DNA from: Pampus argenteus
Lineage: Eukaryota > Chordata > Actinopteri > Scombriformes > Stromateidae
Assembly: GCA_036937835.1 (NCBI GenBank)
Contig: CM072866.1
Span: forward strand, 16,386,001 to 16,450,000
Direction: 5' to 3'
Length of the DNA: 64,000 nt
How positions within the stretch are numbered: position 1 is the first letter of the stretch; every line of letters starts with the position of its first letter. A model generated the notes under the pieces. It was not told the DNA's origin. It ran no database searches and saw nothing but the letters and a program-made list of their open reading frames with translations. Shown here one piece after another: positions 1 to 11,461 of the stretch. A program made the translations under genes and the position numbers.

Positions 1-1085
1 ATGATAATCCATTGGATTTCCTGGGTGCACACTAAGGGTCAATCCCTGGATTAACCCCCCAAGTCTTAATGATATGTGCATCTTTGTTCTAACGTTAAAG
101 GAGTTTAAACTGAAGTGAATAAAATGTACATGATATTGTACAAAATAATATTTTATGTTAATGCTATGTGTACATGTGTCCATGGATGGGGACAATGGGG
201 ATCCCAGGACAGTCTGAAAGAATCTGTTCTATCTTGGCACGAGTCTCATTGAAATACCAAAACCTCACAGACAAAACTAAACTACATATGCAGACACCAC
301 CACTACAGTTTAATTCTACAGAGATTTTCTCCTTTTATTTGAAAAAAAAAAGTAATATCACATGCATGTTTATGAACACTCAGATGCCCTTTCCACCTCT
401 TAAGGCACAGCAGCTTTTACTATTACTAAAGTAATTGTGCCTTGGTTCATTAGGTCCATGAGTTGTGTTTTAGAGGCTACAGCTGGGAGATTGTTGACAG
501 CCCCTGGCTGTCCTAGCAAAGAACAGAGAGTAAATCACAAAGACACAAAGAACAAAATGCTCCCACTTCACATCTTAGCATCCCCAATGAGGATAAATCA
601 AAAACCAAGAGTATGGAGGATATCATTACCAACCCTACTCATAGTGTATTATTTAATAAATAATGCAAATGCTTGAAATAACTATAAATCTAAAAATGTA
701 ACTTTGTTAATTTCAATAATAACAGGTAGTGTTGATGACTTTAGCGTTATGTTTTTACTTTAGCGTACGTTGTACAATTTTAGACCGTAAAATTAATTGC
801 AGGGCACAACAGGATGGCAGGGGTCACATGATATAACTCATGGTATGCAGAACCTTGTCCGTGGCTGAGATTTTGGTATACATAGTTTTACTGCAGGTCC
901 ATTCAAAATATAAATATCTAATTCAAATGGAAATTGGCGCAGGGTTCAGGAACCATGGGATTGTTTCTATTACTAAGAAATCCAACAAGAACAGAGACAA
1001 ATACTAAACTGGCAAGTGACTGATTCAGTTCAGTGTTCCATCCATATTAAATAGACTCATATTTTCTGTTCAAACACTATGTGCT
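1..1085. other. Unannotated AT-rich sequence
   Basis: No gene or recognised repeat is seen. Two adjacent short open frames (88 and 79 codons, starting at 168 and 437) have no recognisable domain, and neither has a splice or promoter context that stands out. Treated as intergenic or intronic DNA. Confidence 0.6.
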
Positions 1086-1139
1086 CAACAAATCAGATTC
1101 CATCTCCAGCAGATAGAAGTAGTTTCAAGGGGTGAGTCT

Positions 1140-1940
1140 TTGATATGATTCGATTCTTGGTACTTACAATTCTTTGTGTCCGATTTGAATCAGAAATGAT
1201 TCTTGATTCAAAACCAATTCTGGATTGAATGGATAGAAAAGGGGGCACTATTTTCAGCACTATTTTTCCAGTATACTTTGTCCCAAACAGGTGTCCTTGG
1301 TCCACTGAAATGTAATATAAATTTTAAAAAAATAACTGGCTGTTAGGCAAAATTTTAACTGCATTAATTAATTGATTTAAAAGCATTTACAGTCTTCTGC
1401 CTGTATGTATAATGCATAATGAAATGAGGGTGTAATTTACTGACCAACATCACTGGTTAAATGTCAGTAGAGTGAGGGGAGATGGATTGCTCCACTGTGG
1501 TGTTATAAACGTTATGTAGCAGTGGGAGAGCAGCCTCTCTGCTGAAGTATTAGCCCCGGGGAAAGTCACCATTGTCCAAAATGCTGAAGGGGCGCAGGGT
1601 TTTTGAAGTGAAACAGACTGTGCAGAAAGTTCCTCGTGCAAGAATTGGTTTAATGCTGCAGTGCATGTTGGTCAGCCAGTTTAGTTTGTTAGTGCTGGAG
1701 ATTGCTGCTCCGCTCCTGTAATGTTAGTCTCTGGTTGATGGCGTAGAAAGCTTTCACAATGATGAACTACAAGATATCTCCAGCGTGTGTGTGTGCTTTA
1801 GACTTTCCAAGTGCATTTGTGTTCTGCCCTTTTCTGTTCCATTAATATTACGTTATTAACTAACATTAAGAAAATCAATTTTTGACATTTACAAATCGAT
1901 TCTGATTTGTACAAGAATCGCGATTTTTATATATAACTAT
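1140..1940. mobile_element. Candidate non-autonomous DNA transposon, degraded
   Basis: Both ends carry clusters of the motif family 'gattc/gaatc'. Near the left edge (1148-1235) there are several copies of gattc and gaatc. Near the right edge (1892-1925) are aatcgattctg and aagaatcgcgatt. The left 'cgattcttggtac' and the reverse complement of the right 'gtacaagaatcg' match apart from one inserted base, so the ends look like short decayed inverted repeats. The ~700 bp interior has no transposase-like frame. Teleost hAT-like elements often have such subterminal GAATCG motifs, but the family is not established. A chance cluster is the alternative. Confidence 0.35.
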
Positions 1941-2285
1941 TTTTTTCAGTCACCTCAGTCTGCGGTGTAATTAAAAACGTTATTTACCAGAATAACAGTT
2001 AACATGCTGAGACATAATCCCATAGAATAATGTTACCAGCCTCTATTCTGACAAGGTCGCTCCTGGCTGTAGAGTGAAAGGCTTTACAGTGTCCAAAGTT
2101 TACTGAAGTAATGTAAACATTCAGTTGCCTTTATGTTTCTTCCTCCTTCTTCATTCGGGCATACACCTCCGCCTGCTCGCAACACACAAATTTTTATAGG
2201 AAGCCTGAACCACAGCACAAGGTTAATCAATGTGGTAGCTGGCAATAAATTAGGTTCAAGTGACAGGAGAATGTCCATACCTGTC

Positions 2286-2470
2286 TCAGCTGCTGGTGAT
2301 CTGTGATTGGTGACAGCAGGCCCGGCTCCCTGGCTGGTGCTGAATCATCAGGAGCAGCTGATTTAGTTACGGCAGCTACGACAGGGCCAATCTATCAATT
2401 GATCTGGGGAGTAATGCATTACCAGCTTGGGTCAGGGGAGCCAGGGCACAATATAGCCATAGCCAGGAGC
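2286..2470. promoter_or_regulatory. Conserved-element-like block with palindromic sites
   Basis: This is high-complexity sequence, richer in GC than its surroundings. It has two CAGCTG E-boxes (2287-2292, 2355-2360) and two perfect 10-bp palindromes, atcaattgat (2394-2403) and taatgcatta (2412-2421). The second contains back-to-back homeodomain-type TAAT cores. An enhancer is a possible reading, but this is inferred from motif density only and conservation was not tested. Confidence 0.25.
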
Positions 2471-2474
2471 CACG

Positions 2475-3120
2475 GTAGGTGAAAAGGGGCAACTCGGCAG
2501 GACTGCGAGCAGCACAGAGAAGGATTTAAGGAGTGTAATAGCAAGCGCACTTATCTCACTGTTAGCTGGATGTGGCACATAAAACTAAACAGGGTTTGTG
2601 AGGTAGGGTGATCATTAGGGAGAGACTGATGGCCTTCTTGCTCATACAGCTCCTCAGGGAGTTGCCACGTTGAATGCACAATCAACAATTGAGGTGACTG
2701 ATCACATACTGTAAAATGTGTGTGTTTCTACGTGCTTGTACTGTCTCCATGAGATTATACCTTCTCCTTTCTTGTCGTGCCACTGTCTTAAGTGTGAGAA
2801 TGAGTGTTGGGACAAAGAATAAAAGTGAGACAATGAGACCAGACAAAAAACGCTGAACATTGAACATTGACAGGTACAGGGAATGGAAGGTGGGTGTAGT
2901 GATCAACACTGAGCTCCTCCATTATATACTTAAAAAGAAGTGCTGTTTGGACAGTATGGTTAGGAATTGTTTATTTTTATTTAAGTTTTATATAAGTTTA
3001 ACAAAACTTTGACAGCTTTGCTAAGTTTGCCACTGTTTGTGTTTGGTGATGAATTGCACATAAGTAGTTTTGGAGTAAAACTTTGCTTAATCTGGTTTTG
3101 GCATAAATCTGAAATGTAAT
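2475..3120. other. Intergenic or intronic sequence, no feature
   Basis: Mixed-composition DNA without a convincing gene. A 75-codon frame on the minus strand (2682-2909) has no domain signature. The 3' part (2930-3120) is T-rich and low in complexity. Confidence 0.5.
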
Positions 3121-3149
3121 GATACATGCCGATTTTATCTTTCAAAGAT

Positions 3150-3640
3150 CAAATTATGTCAGGAATGAAGCCCTCTTCCCATCTGAGACCATCTTGTATA
3201 GTCTCAGCGTCAGTCTGGTCAGAGAAACTACACAGAGCCAGCAGTTGCCCACACTGTCTCTTCTTATTGTCTAGAAATCTCCACAAAAGAATTTAGGCCT
3301 AACACAACCTGACATTGCCAAGGCACTACCACAAAACACAAAACAGGCCTGCTATTGCTTTGTGGATTATTCTTCTGTTTACTGTGCAACTCAGACTCAG
3401 CGCCACTGAAGTCTGAATGAGAAGAACAGCGTAGAACAAAACAGACCTGATCAATACTTGTACCGTCCCCTAGCTCCTCTGAGGTGCTCCGCTGTCCATC
3501 ACCCTAAGCTGGCTGAAGGGCACAGCTGTAACAGATGCAATGATGCTGTATTTACCATGACAGGGTTTTCTAAGACTAATTGGGTGTGTGGGGTCATCAA
3601 GAATAATGGCGCTGATAAGTTCTGTCGAGAGGGACGACGT
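3150..3640. promoter_or_regulatory. Conserved-element-like block
   Basis: About 490 bp of high-complexity sequence without repeats. It carries RUNX-like TGTGG/CCACA cores (around 3329-3332 and 3360-3364) and a run of CTAATTGG / GATGCAATGATG-type sites at 3530-3590. The 61-codon frame at 3458-3643 has no known domain. Regulatory function is an inference from appearance only. Confidence 0.22.
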
Positions 3641-3645
3641 TAGGG

Positions 3646-5085
3646 TCACAACGTTAAATTCATGGCTTTTATCTTTGGGTTTTGGCTGTAGCTTTTGTCA
3701 TTCTCAAAGTGATAAGTACAGTAAAAAAAATAAATAAATAACTGAACTAAACTGAGCATACTAAAACACACATTTAGTTTAATGATATAATTGTTGTTAA
3801 AAGAGTTTATAGTCGGCATCAAATTACTTGCATAATGCATACAGTGTGTAACTTAAAACAGTCAAAAACAAGATATAGAGCACATGATTGTGACACATGG
3901 AGTGTGTATAGAGATAATGCTTGATCAAGTCACTTGTCTAGTTTCTTTGCTACTGTGCCGTTCTGACAAAATGGTAGATGTAAACAGTGTCAGAGTGAAT
4001 ACTGTAGGGAACTGTGCCACTTTTCCATCTGTTTTTTTTTCCTCTCTCTCCACCAATCCTGCCCAGCTCATTACATGACCCGTCTGTTCTATTTTTTTTT
4101 TCATGTTGTTCTCATTGGTTTCTGAAAATCCAGCCAATCCGATATCTGTGTCTGTGTCTTAGATAAGGCTCTTCTCCTCATCTCACTACTCACAGGCCCG
4201 AGGAACTACGAGCTTACATACACAAGTAAAAGATGGAAAAGGGTGTGTTTTTAGTTTCATATTCTCGTGCTGTTTCTTTCTCAAGTGCATTCATTTATTT
4301 CATGAACATGTACTGAATCCCTACAATTTGCTTGTTGTTTATTCCCCCTCATTTCCCACCATTAATATATCTTTTTACGTTGGCATAACTGCACAGTAAT
4401 TAAAGACTAAGTGGGTCTTTTCATCAGATGTGTGATGCAGGTATAGCAGATAGATTATGTTGATTAAAACCACACAATCAGCAGAAGAGTTTTCCAATAA
4501 ATACAATGTATATGTATATATTTTCACTCTGCAATAGTTTGTAAAAAAAAAAAAAAAATGATGATGAAATATATATGAAAATTTCAGATAATAAGGTCTG
4601 GTGATAACAAATCAGACATAATCGTTTGTGCCAGCCCAGACCTCACATTACAATGAAACAAAAGTTTTCACAGAGCTGTTCTATATATGCTTTTCCCAGC
4701 ACCAGTTTATACTTATTATTTGATCCCAGTGTAAGACTAGAAATGATGAGTTAGTGAATTTCAGTTATCTCAAGTTTAAAGACCTAGGCCACACAACAGT
4801 TTAATAGACTTTACACTACACTAATACCAATACACAAATGAACAATGATATCTACATGTTGCTGCTGGGATTTAACAATTAATGATACAATCAAATTTTA
4901 TCAAAAAGGTTGGTGTTATAACTAATACGAACAGCACACCAGTAGAGATGTGCATAATGAGCATCTTGTGCTGTGGAGAGAGAGAACGCTCCAATACCCG
5001 GAGCTCTAATGTTGGCTTGTCATTATCTGTGTATGCCCACTACCGTGTTGCCTGCTGTGTCTCTATGCTCTGCCTTTCTTTTTCT
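3646..5085. other. AT-rich sequence with a poly-A tract
   Basis: No gene is seen. Overlapping frames on both strands at 3884-4137 are shadows of one another in low-information sequence. A pure A16 tract lies at 4543-4558 in an AT-rich stretch. It could be a retroposon tail, but no retroposon body is recognisable upstream. Confidence 0.55.
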
Positions 5086-5092
5086 TGTGTGC

Positions 5093-5160
5093 TCTCTGTC
5101 TCTCTCTCTGTCTCTCTCCCTCTCTCACTCTCACACACACACACACACACACACACACAA
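5093..5160. repeat. Compound (TC)n(AC)n microsatellite
   Basis: An interrupted TC repeat (about 5093-5128) runs directly into an AC repeat (about 5130-5159). This compound dinucleotide microsatellite is typical of fish genomes. Two overlapping frames of 105 and 80 codons cross it and read as Ser/Leu then His/Thr repeats. They are artefacts of the repeat. Confidence 0.95.
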
Positions 5161-5309
5161 ATCCTTGCCTCCTTCTTATTTCATTCAGGAAGTTGGTAAC
5201 ATGAGTGTTGTTTAAATGCAAATATCATTGCACAAAATTCCCATCAATATTCTCTGTTTCCCTTCATTTGACATCATTGGCTCTAGTGCTCACTAATTTC
5301 TTTGTTATT

Positions 5310-5425
5310 CAGAGGCGAGCGCATTGTTTCCTTGTGACAGCCAGCCACATGATAGTAATTTGTCCCCTGCTTTAATGCAAGTTAATTAAGATCTTCCTTT
5401 AATGATCAGTTTAAATTTGCAGTAC
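5310..5425. promoter_or_regulatory. Conserved-element-like block with homeodomain sites
   Basis: Unique sequence with GTTAATTAAG (about 5381-5390), TTTAATG (two copies) and a TGACAGCC-like MEIS/PBX-type site (5334-5341). The density of TAAT cores without surrounding low complexity is the only evidence. Conservation was not tested. Confidence 0.2.
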
Positions 5426-5429
5426 TCCA

Positions 5430-5945
5430 GCCTTTTTTTTTTTGTTTTGTTATCCCCTTATTTATTCCTTTCCTTTTTCAATTGTCCTAACATCATGATC
5501 CCTCCAGACTTTGCACTTATATCCCGTTAAATGTCCCAGGCCTCGCAATAAATCATTGGTTCCCCACAGCATCCCATGCCCTCCGTCCCATCTGTCAACA
5601 CCTAATGCACCCCACGACAAGCTGCAATCCAGTGTGCACCAACAAACCACTCACTTTGAACAACTTAGCTTTCTCAGCTATTGAAGGCTGGCTCAGAGAC
5701 ATAGCCCCTGAAGGGGATTGACCAGAAGGCCCAGGTAAAAACTGTATGTCTATTTATGGCCCTTGGGAGACTCAGACCACTTCAGTCTGAGAGTGAGTCG
5801 GAGACAGCTAAAGCAACTGACCCAGAGTGGATGTCTTCTACTGAGATAGCGAGGCCACCTGCCTATAGATGGACCCAAGCTCAAAGAGATTTCCTGCTGC
5901 GAAACCTTCACCAAACAGCCCATTTTGGATCCATTTATCTGTAAC
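5430..5945. other. High-complexity sequence, unidentified
   Basis: A T-run (5432-5442) precedes balanced-composition sequence from about 5480 to 5940. A 62-codon plus-strand frame (5756-5944) and a 62-codon minus-strand frame (5462-5650) exist, but I recognise no domain. A decayed transposon or a conserved element are equally possible. Confidence 0.3.
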
Positions 5946-6700
5946 TTTGCTGAGCCCCAGTCCCATTCATGTATGTATGTGGAATTACATTATTTGTAAG
6001 TATTTTTTAATGTCTTTGAACAAAGTAACGATACAATCTTTTTAATCATGTAGCAGCACATCAGCATACAGCTCAAACTTACAACAAAGTTGAAGCAGCT
6101 CATCTCTGACATAGTAACAAAAAACACAAGCTGCACTTTATCTACCAAAGACAAATAGTTTTGTCCAGGACATGAGCAGCCTCCGTACAATCCTCAACAA
6201 ACACAATTTAAGTTTGGTTCCAGCCCACTGAATTTCATAATTCTGTGATATTCTTGATAATTTGCTATCTATGTTGCTGTCATGCAGTCAGATTTTTAGC
6301 TCCTGTTTGTGTTTTTTTTTTATTTTTCAAGGTTTGGGTTACTATTTGATGATTTACAATCATTCATGCTTGCCCTTAATATCAAGCAACAGCACAAAGT
6401 TTTTGCTTTGCATTAGTGGCACCTTAACAGTTATTACCAGGTCTGCCCACCAGTTTCACAATGGTATGACAAATACTGAAAAGCAATGCTAATTATATCA
6501 ATAAAGTAGTCTTGTCTTTATTACAGCTTGCTCATTTGCAGTTGTCACTACTCTGTCTGATTAGTTCTGGTAAGGCCCATGCTGATGATACACGAATACA
6601 AATTGTCTTAAGAGCAGATCTGAGAATGGGCATGTTGAGCATGCACAGGGTTTAGTGCGTAGTATAAAGTGTATAGTTGGGGTTCATTTTTGCCCGAAAG
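5946..6700. other. Intergenic or intronic sequence, no feature
   Basis: AT-rich sequence with short random frames on both strands. Nothing is recognised. Confidence 0.5.
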
Positions 6701-6714
6701 CCATACCAAACCGA

Positions 6715-6965
6715 CACTTTAACTAACCAGAGGGGCTCTTTGGTCAATCAGAGGGGATACTTTGACTTACCAGAGGTGTTCTTAGGAGTGCAGCTGGGCC
6801 GTACCTGGGCCAACCAGAGTGTGTAAATTTTCAGACTTGAGTGAAGCTTGTGCTGACAATAGGGGCAGTTGGGCTGACCACAAGGGCACTTAAGGCTCTA
6901 CAGTCACCCAGGCCAATACTTGGGCTCACTAGAAGGGCCCTTGGGCTGACCATGAAGAACAATTT
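6715..6965 (+). repeat. Degenerate ~21-bp minisatellite
   Basis: The sequence is built from diverged, imperfect copies of a unit close to 'cttgggctgaccanaagggca'. Clear copies begin near 6714 (aactaaccagaggggct), 6738 (tttggtcaatcagagggg), 6759 (ctttgacttaccagaggt), 6869 (ttgggctgaccacaagggc), 6919 (ttgggctcactagaagggc) and 6940 (ttgggctgaccatgaag). The spacing is 21-22 bp where the copies are adjacent. Because 21 is divisible by three, a 92-codon frame (6841-7119) reads through with a repeated LGLT-R-A heptad. That is a consequence of the period and does not by itself indicate coding. Confidence 0.6.
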
Positions 6966-7488
6966 AGAGGAACTGGTGTGCCATTTCATCAAAAATGAAG
7001 CTTACAAGGGCACAGACATAACTAGGTTGAATGAAGTTCACCACAAATATATCTCATCCTGCCTGCCCACCCCTGTACACACCACTGACCAGATACTGGC
7101 AAGATTTTTTGAAGGGTGAAGACTCTACCGACCTTAAACTCCCTCATCATCTTTATGGGATAAAGTTGTGTTTGAATCAAAATCAAAGCAAATTAATCTA
7201 GCATGGTTTTGCGGGGTTGGTCATATTTTTTGCCAAATAGAAATCCATGTGATAATCAAAACCTTCAAGTGCTAACAAACTGACCTAAAGGTCATTTTGA
7301 CTTAATCATTGTCTAATAATGTACAGTGTACATCAAATATTGTTTGGATCCTAACACTGCATCACATAGTTTATTATATCCCTTCAAATCTATGAAGTGA
7401 TCTGTGCAACAACTCTGCATACATCCAATAACAAACGTCAAGATGCGTCTCCTGTTTTGTGCTTACCAATTGTACAAGCAGCAACTAT
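6966..7488. other. Sequence downstream of the minisatellite, no feature
   Basis: The frame that starts in the minisatellite continues to 7119 with ordinary-looking composition but no recognisable domain. After that the sequence is AT-rich with nothing identified. Confidence 0.4.
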
Positions 7489-7489
7489 A

Positions 7490-7960
7490 ATATCAGCTAG
7501 AGAATGCTGTCTGCCATATTCTCCTTTCCCATGATGCTTTCCTCTGTGGCTGCAGAAGAAACAGAATCCTCTGTAGGCAGTAGCAAGCAACCAGTACATG
7601 ACTGTCTGAACACCCTCATGTCACCATCTCCGATTGAGGTGATCGGATAAATGAGACTTTAATTGGGTTTTTAGGCTAAGTCATATTAGGAGATGAGATA
7701 GAATTATCCAGGAACATATTAATGTAATAAAAAGCTCTTAGATCTGGCAGCTCTATTGCATTAGAAAGCTGCCAGCCCTTTTTCTCTCCTTCCCCCTCCC
7801 TCCAATGCCAATCCCCCTCAAGGGTTGGCTTCTTTGAGCAGCGCTAACATGATTGACATTGATAGCTGGATCAAACTATAGAATCAACCCTAATATCATT
7901 AAGTGAGCAGACATGGAAGCAAAGATCTGGGCTCTAACTGTATTAGCCGCTACATATGTT
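7490..7960. promoter_or_regulatory. Strong conserved-element-like block with hairpin
   Basis: About 470 bp of repeat-free sequence carrying TTTAATTG (7658-7665), GATA-type sites (ggataa at 7645-7650, agatag near 7697), a TAAT-rich stretch (7718-7730) and TTGACATTGATAG (7853-7865). A perfect inverted repeat, ctggcagct (7744-7752) and agctgccag (7767-7775), encloses a 14-nt loop. The mixture of homeodomain, GATA and hairpin elements resembles vertebrate developmental enhancers. This is judged by eye and not tested by alignment. Confidence 0.3.
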
Positions 7961-8021
7961 AGGGTTATGGATGCAGGGGGCTAAATGCATTGGGAAATCA
8001 AGCATGCAGTCCACAATTTGC

Positions 8022-8038
8022 AAAAAAAAAAAAAAAAA
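8022..8038. repeat. Poly-A tract (A17)
   Basis: Seventeen consecutive A residues. They contribute the lysine run in the 144-codon frame at 7956-8390, so that frame's length overstates its coding potential. No retroposon body is recognised upstream. Confidence 0.9.
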
Positions 8039-8194
8039 GTGTGTATCTGTAACCTTTGTGCTTTTGGATGAGTGCTACTGTGTGTCTGTACAAATGCATG
8101 CTTATGTATATATAGGCTTATGGGAATCCTGTTGGTGTTTGCCTGCTTTTTACATTAATCGGGCATTGTTGTCAGTCCTGGTGTTCTGTTGCAG

Positions 8195-8382
8195 AACAGA
8201 CTCCTTGTTTTACACAAATAAGCTAAGACCTGCTACATGCTGTCCCTTAATCTATGATTCTGTTTCTGAGGAAAATGGGATTAGTTTTACAGGGTATCCA
8301 CATGTAGCAGCAAATAGTTATACATTCTATTCCAATGAGTGGGGTGATATTACCTCTAATACTGCAAAATACTTATGTATTA
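8195..8382 (+). other. Exon-like segment, low confidence
   Basis: This 188-nt segment is bounded by an acceptor-like 'tgttctgttgcag' ending at 8194 and a donor-like 'atta|gtaagt' starting at 8383. One frame is open throughout (split codon at the start, one base left over at the end) with balanced amino-acid composition rich in S, T, Y and N. It forms the downstream part of the longest open frame in the window (7956-8390). No family is recognised. The leftover phase fits the candidate exon at 11462, a one-in-three coincidence. Without transcript or conservation evidence it is more likely a chance match. Confidence 0.13.
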
Positions 8383-8390
8383 GTAAGTAA

Positions 8391-9650
8391 AATTTATGAA
8401 ATAGTGTCTAGTCATCCTCCTCTTTCCAGGTCATACACTCTCCTGTTTGTTCCAGGAACTGTACCACCTTTTTTAATAATGACCCTCTTAAGTCCAACTT
8501 GTCACTCTAATTTTAAGTCATCCAAGTTTCAAAGAGCATCATCGTCACTAAGTCACTACATCCGACATTGTAGCCGCTGCACATCATCCACAATAATCAA
8601 GATTGCAAAGGGCATAACAAGTCTTAACTAAGTCATCTTTTTAACGTTTTTTAACAAAGTTTAAGAAAAGTAAATTTATTTAAACTATGTTTGCCATTGA
8701 ACTGAACTTTTTTCCCATGTATCTAAAGGTGTCCTGCGTTTCATCACATTGCCTCCGCTTTACTATATGCTGATCAAATTCTTTTCAGTGCTCTGTTAGA
8801 CACTCACAGTTTTTTCACATTATTGTTTTGGAACAAAATTACCTTCTTTGATGAAACCACTACAAAATAATAGCTCATTTAAATTGTTCTCTATAACGTT
8901 TTTCTTTTCTACTTCACACTATCAAGTAGCTGTTAATTGAAGCACAATTGTTTCATAAAAGGCAAATGACTGGTTTGTTTACATTTCAGACAGACACTAA
9001 TCTTCGAGCTCCACTATACTTTTAGATATATGATTAGTATTCTCATGTTTAGGGTATTTGGCAGGAAGGCAACATTATTTGCCAGGGCACTGTTTTGTTC
9101 CTTTGTTCTTAATTCACTAACCCTACTCTTGTAAGGTGAATAAAAGTTTAATGAACTTCTGGTATGTTTTGGATTTTCCAGGCATGATTTGTGGTACTGA
9201 GTCTTGTAAACATATTGGTAAGAGAACACAATGTTTCTATTTCTTATATCATTTTGTTTGTTTGTTAATGTTCTACTGTCAAGTCAAGTTCTTTTTTCTA
9301 CCCTAATATTACAAATTTGCCTCAGGGGGCTTTGTAATCCGCCTAGCATACAACATCCATCCTTAGACCCTTGATTAGCACATAATACAATTTGGTCATA
9401 TGTGCTGCATTACTAATACTGTATATGATAGAATTGAAATGCTTATCAAATGTTTTTCATGTTTTATTTAACATAATCAGGTCTGTTACATCAGAAGATG
9501 TGAAGAAATATCTTAATCCATTGTTATCTAGCAATCACTAATCAATTTAAAGTCATCTCATAACTTCATTATATTCATAGATAAATGCAGGCAAACAGAT
9601 GGAGCATGTATCATATTGATTCTTGGTCTCCCTCTCCTTTTTATTATATT
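8391..9650. other. AT-rich sequence, no feature
   Basis: No gene is seen. From 8500 to 8640 the motif 'aagtca(t/c)' recurs several times without a fixed period. The remainder is T-rich with short random frames on both strands. Confidence 0.5.
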
Positions 9651-9654
9651 GTTA

Positions 9655-9840
9655 CTCTGCAGGAGAGTCAAATTTCATTACACCCTCAGGATCCATATAA
9701 CAGCACAAACTCATCTCCGTGTCACTAATAAAGTGATTACTTAGACGGAGAAAAGGTCTAAAATGCTTTTTCACGGCTTCTGGGTGATAATTCTCTGAAA
9801 TATTGGGAAAATATGAGTGACTATAGTGTCAAGGAAGAAT
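9655..9840. promoter_or_regulatory. Conserved-element-like block
   Basis: Repeat-free block between T-rich flanks. It contains 'ctaataaagtgattacttag' (about 9726-9745) and TTCATTACACC (9674-9684), both homeodomain-type core arrangements. Regulatory function is inferred from appearance only. Confidence 0.2.
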
Positions 9841-11450
9841 GAGGGGGGGGTTGTGCTATTTGAGCAGGCTTTATAACTCACTGACCTTTTAAATAAAATA
9901 GATTGTTGTTCTGTAAGTTCATGTACTGTATAGACACCTAATTCTTGCCTGTTCTTTTATAATGCATTATTGATTTGTGTTAGCTTTATTACTCTATTTA
10001 AAGGCCAAAAACACTTTCTATCTCCAGGGAGGGATGGACATAAAAAAATAGTTATGCGTTATATCAAGCCACTATGATTTACTATGAAAGAAGTTAATTT
10101 AGACCTGAGCTTGTCAGGAATCAACACTAGTTAGCAACAAATTGATATTGAACAACTCAATTGTCTTCTTGGTTGTTAAACTTGATCATTATTTATTTAT
10201 TTTAATTTGTTTTACCAGGTTTAACCTCTTAATATTCTCTTTTCTGCCATATGTTATTGTTTTGAACAGATCTTAAGGAAACAGCCTCCTTCATGCAGTA
10301 GTTTACCAGCTCTGCTATATTCTTTTGGTCTGATTGGTCTGACACACACATTTAAGATTTTGAATTCTGCATACCATCAGGCCTTCTTGAGCTATACACC
10401 TTTATATGCCTTTCAGTATTGCAGTATTACAGTTTTGCCACCTCTTACAAGTTGAGATCTAATGCAGACAGAAATATTATTTTAAGCACTATTTCTATGG
10501 CAACATAGGCTGCGGCATGCTGGTATATTAGTGATCGACATATTCTTTGTTTGTTTGTCTGGGAGTTGCTAGATGAGGTGTTGGTATTTTGGTAAAAATT
10601 GGGTCCCTTGATGTTGTGCTGGGAATAGACGTCCATGAAACAGGGCCTCATTTTTCAAAGCATGCGAGTTCTAAATCTGTGTGTACTGTAAGACCTGCCT
10701 GTATGCACACGGAAGTTGGTATTAATCAAACATATGTAACATATATACACACATGATAAATCCTACTTTTTCCACCACCGCCTGCTTGTGCAGAAACAGG
10801 CTCATTTACATAAGGAAACAGCATATATTTTCCATACATACAACATCCTTTAAAAAAAGACCTCGCTGTCTAAATGTAGGACAAAACCTGAGCAGGTGTG
10901 AAAAAAACTGAAGACAACCTTTAAGAATAATAAGGTTGTGGTACTGCAAACAGAGATTTATATAAAATAAATAAATAAATAAATATACGGTAAAAACAAA
11001 CAGGGGCACAGATGATAAACACTATGAAGTGGTTTTAAATATAGGCATGATCAGACAAATGAGGATAAATTAATAGATTTAATTCTACATGAAGAAACGG
11101 TTTACATTAGAAATTAGGCCCCTAGTCGGCCATCAGCAAGAACAAATTAAATGCCTGGTGCAAATGCACATGATTACAGGATAATGCTGAATAATCTGAA
11201 TAAACAACTTGATCATACATCAGCCAGCAGTAGATACAATACAGTAACTTTTTCACTTTTGGGCAGTTTTTAATCCACATTAAAACTTCTAGTGTACATG
11301 CTGAAATGAAGTTTTCATTATCCAAATTTAATTTGCACAATTTTGAGAGATACATGATGTATTTTATCACAGAACATTGGCTTTGATTGTAGTTTAGCTT
11401 AATGGGAGGCCTAATGAAACGTTCAGAGAGATAATGTCCTGCCTCTCTCC
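9841..11450. other. AT-rich sequence with (AAAT)n tract
   Basis: No gene is seen. A run of seven G residues lies near 9844. An (AAAT)n microsatellite covers 10966-10983. Minus-strand frames of 67-82 codons (10445-11370) have no domain signature. Confidence 0.5.
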
Positions 11451-11461
11451 ATCTGTCATAG

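Noticed and set aside
3917..3934. Palindrome cttgatcaag inside 'tgcttgatcaagtcac', compared with known microRNA seeds
   Set aside because: No extended hairpin around it and no match to a microRNA I can recall.
4882..5215. 105- and 80-codon frames
   Set aside because: Both are driven by the TC/AC microsatellite.
7956..8390. Longest open frame (144 codons)
   Set aside because: It runs through a poly-A tract, has no recognised domain and no promoter context. Only the 8195-8382 part is kept, as a weak exon candidate.
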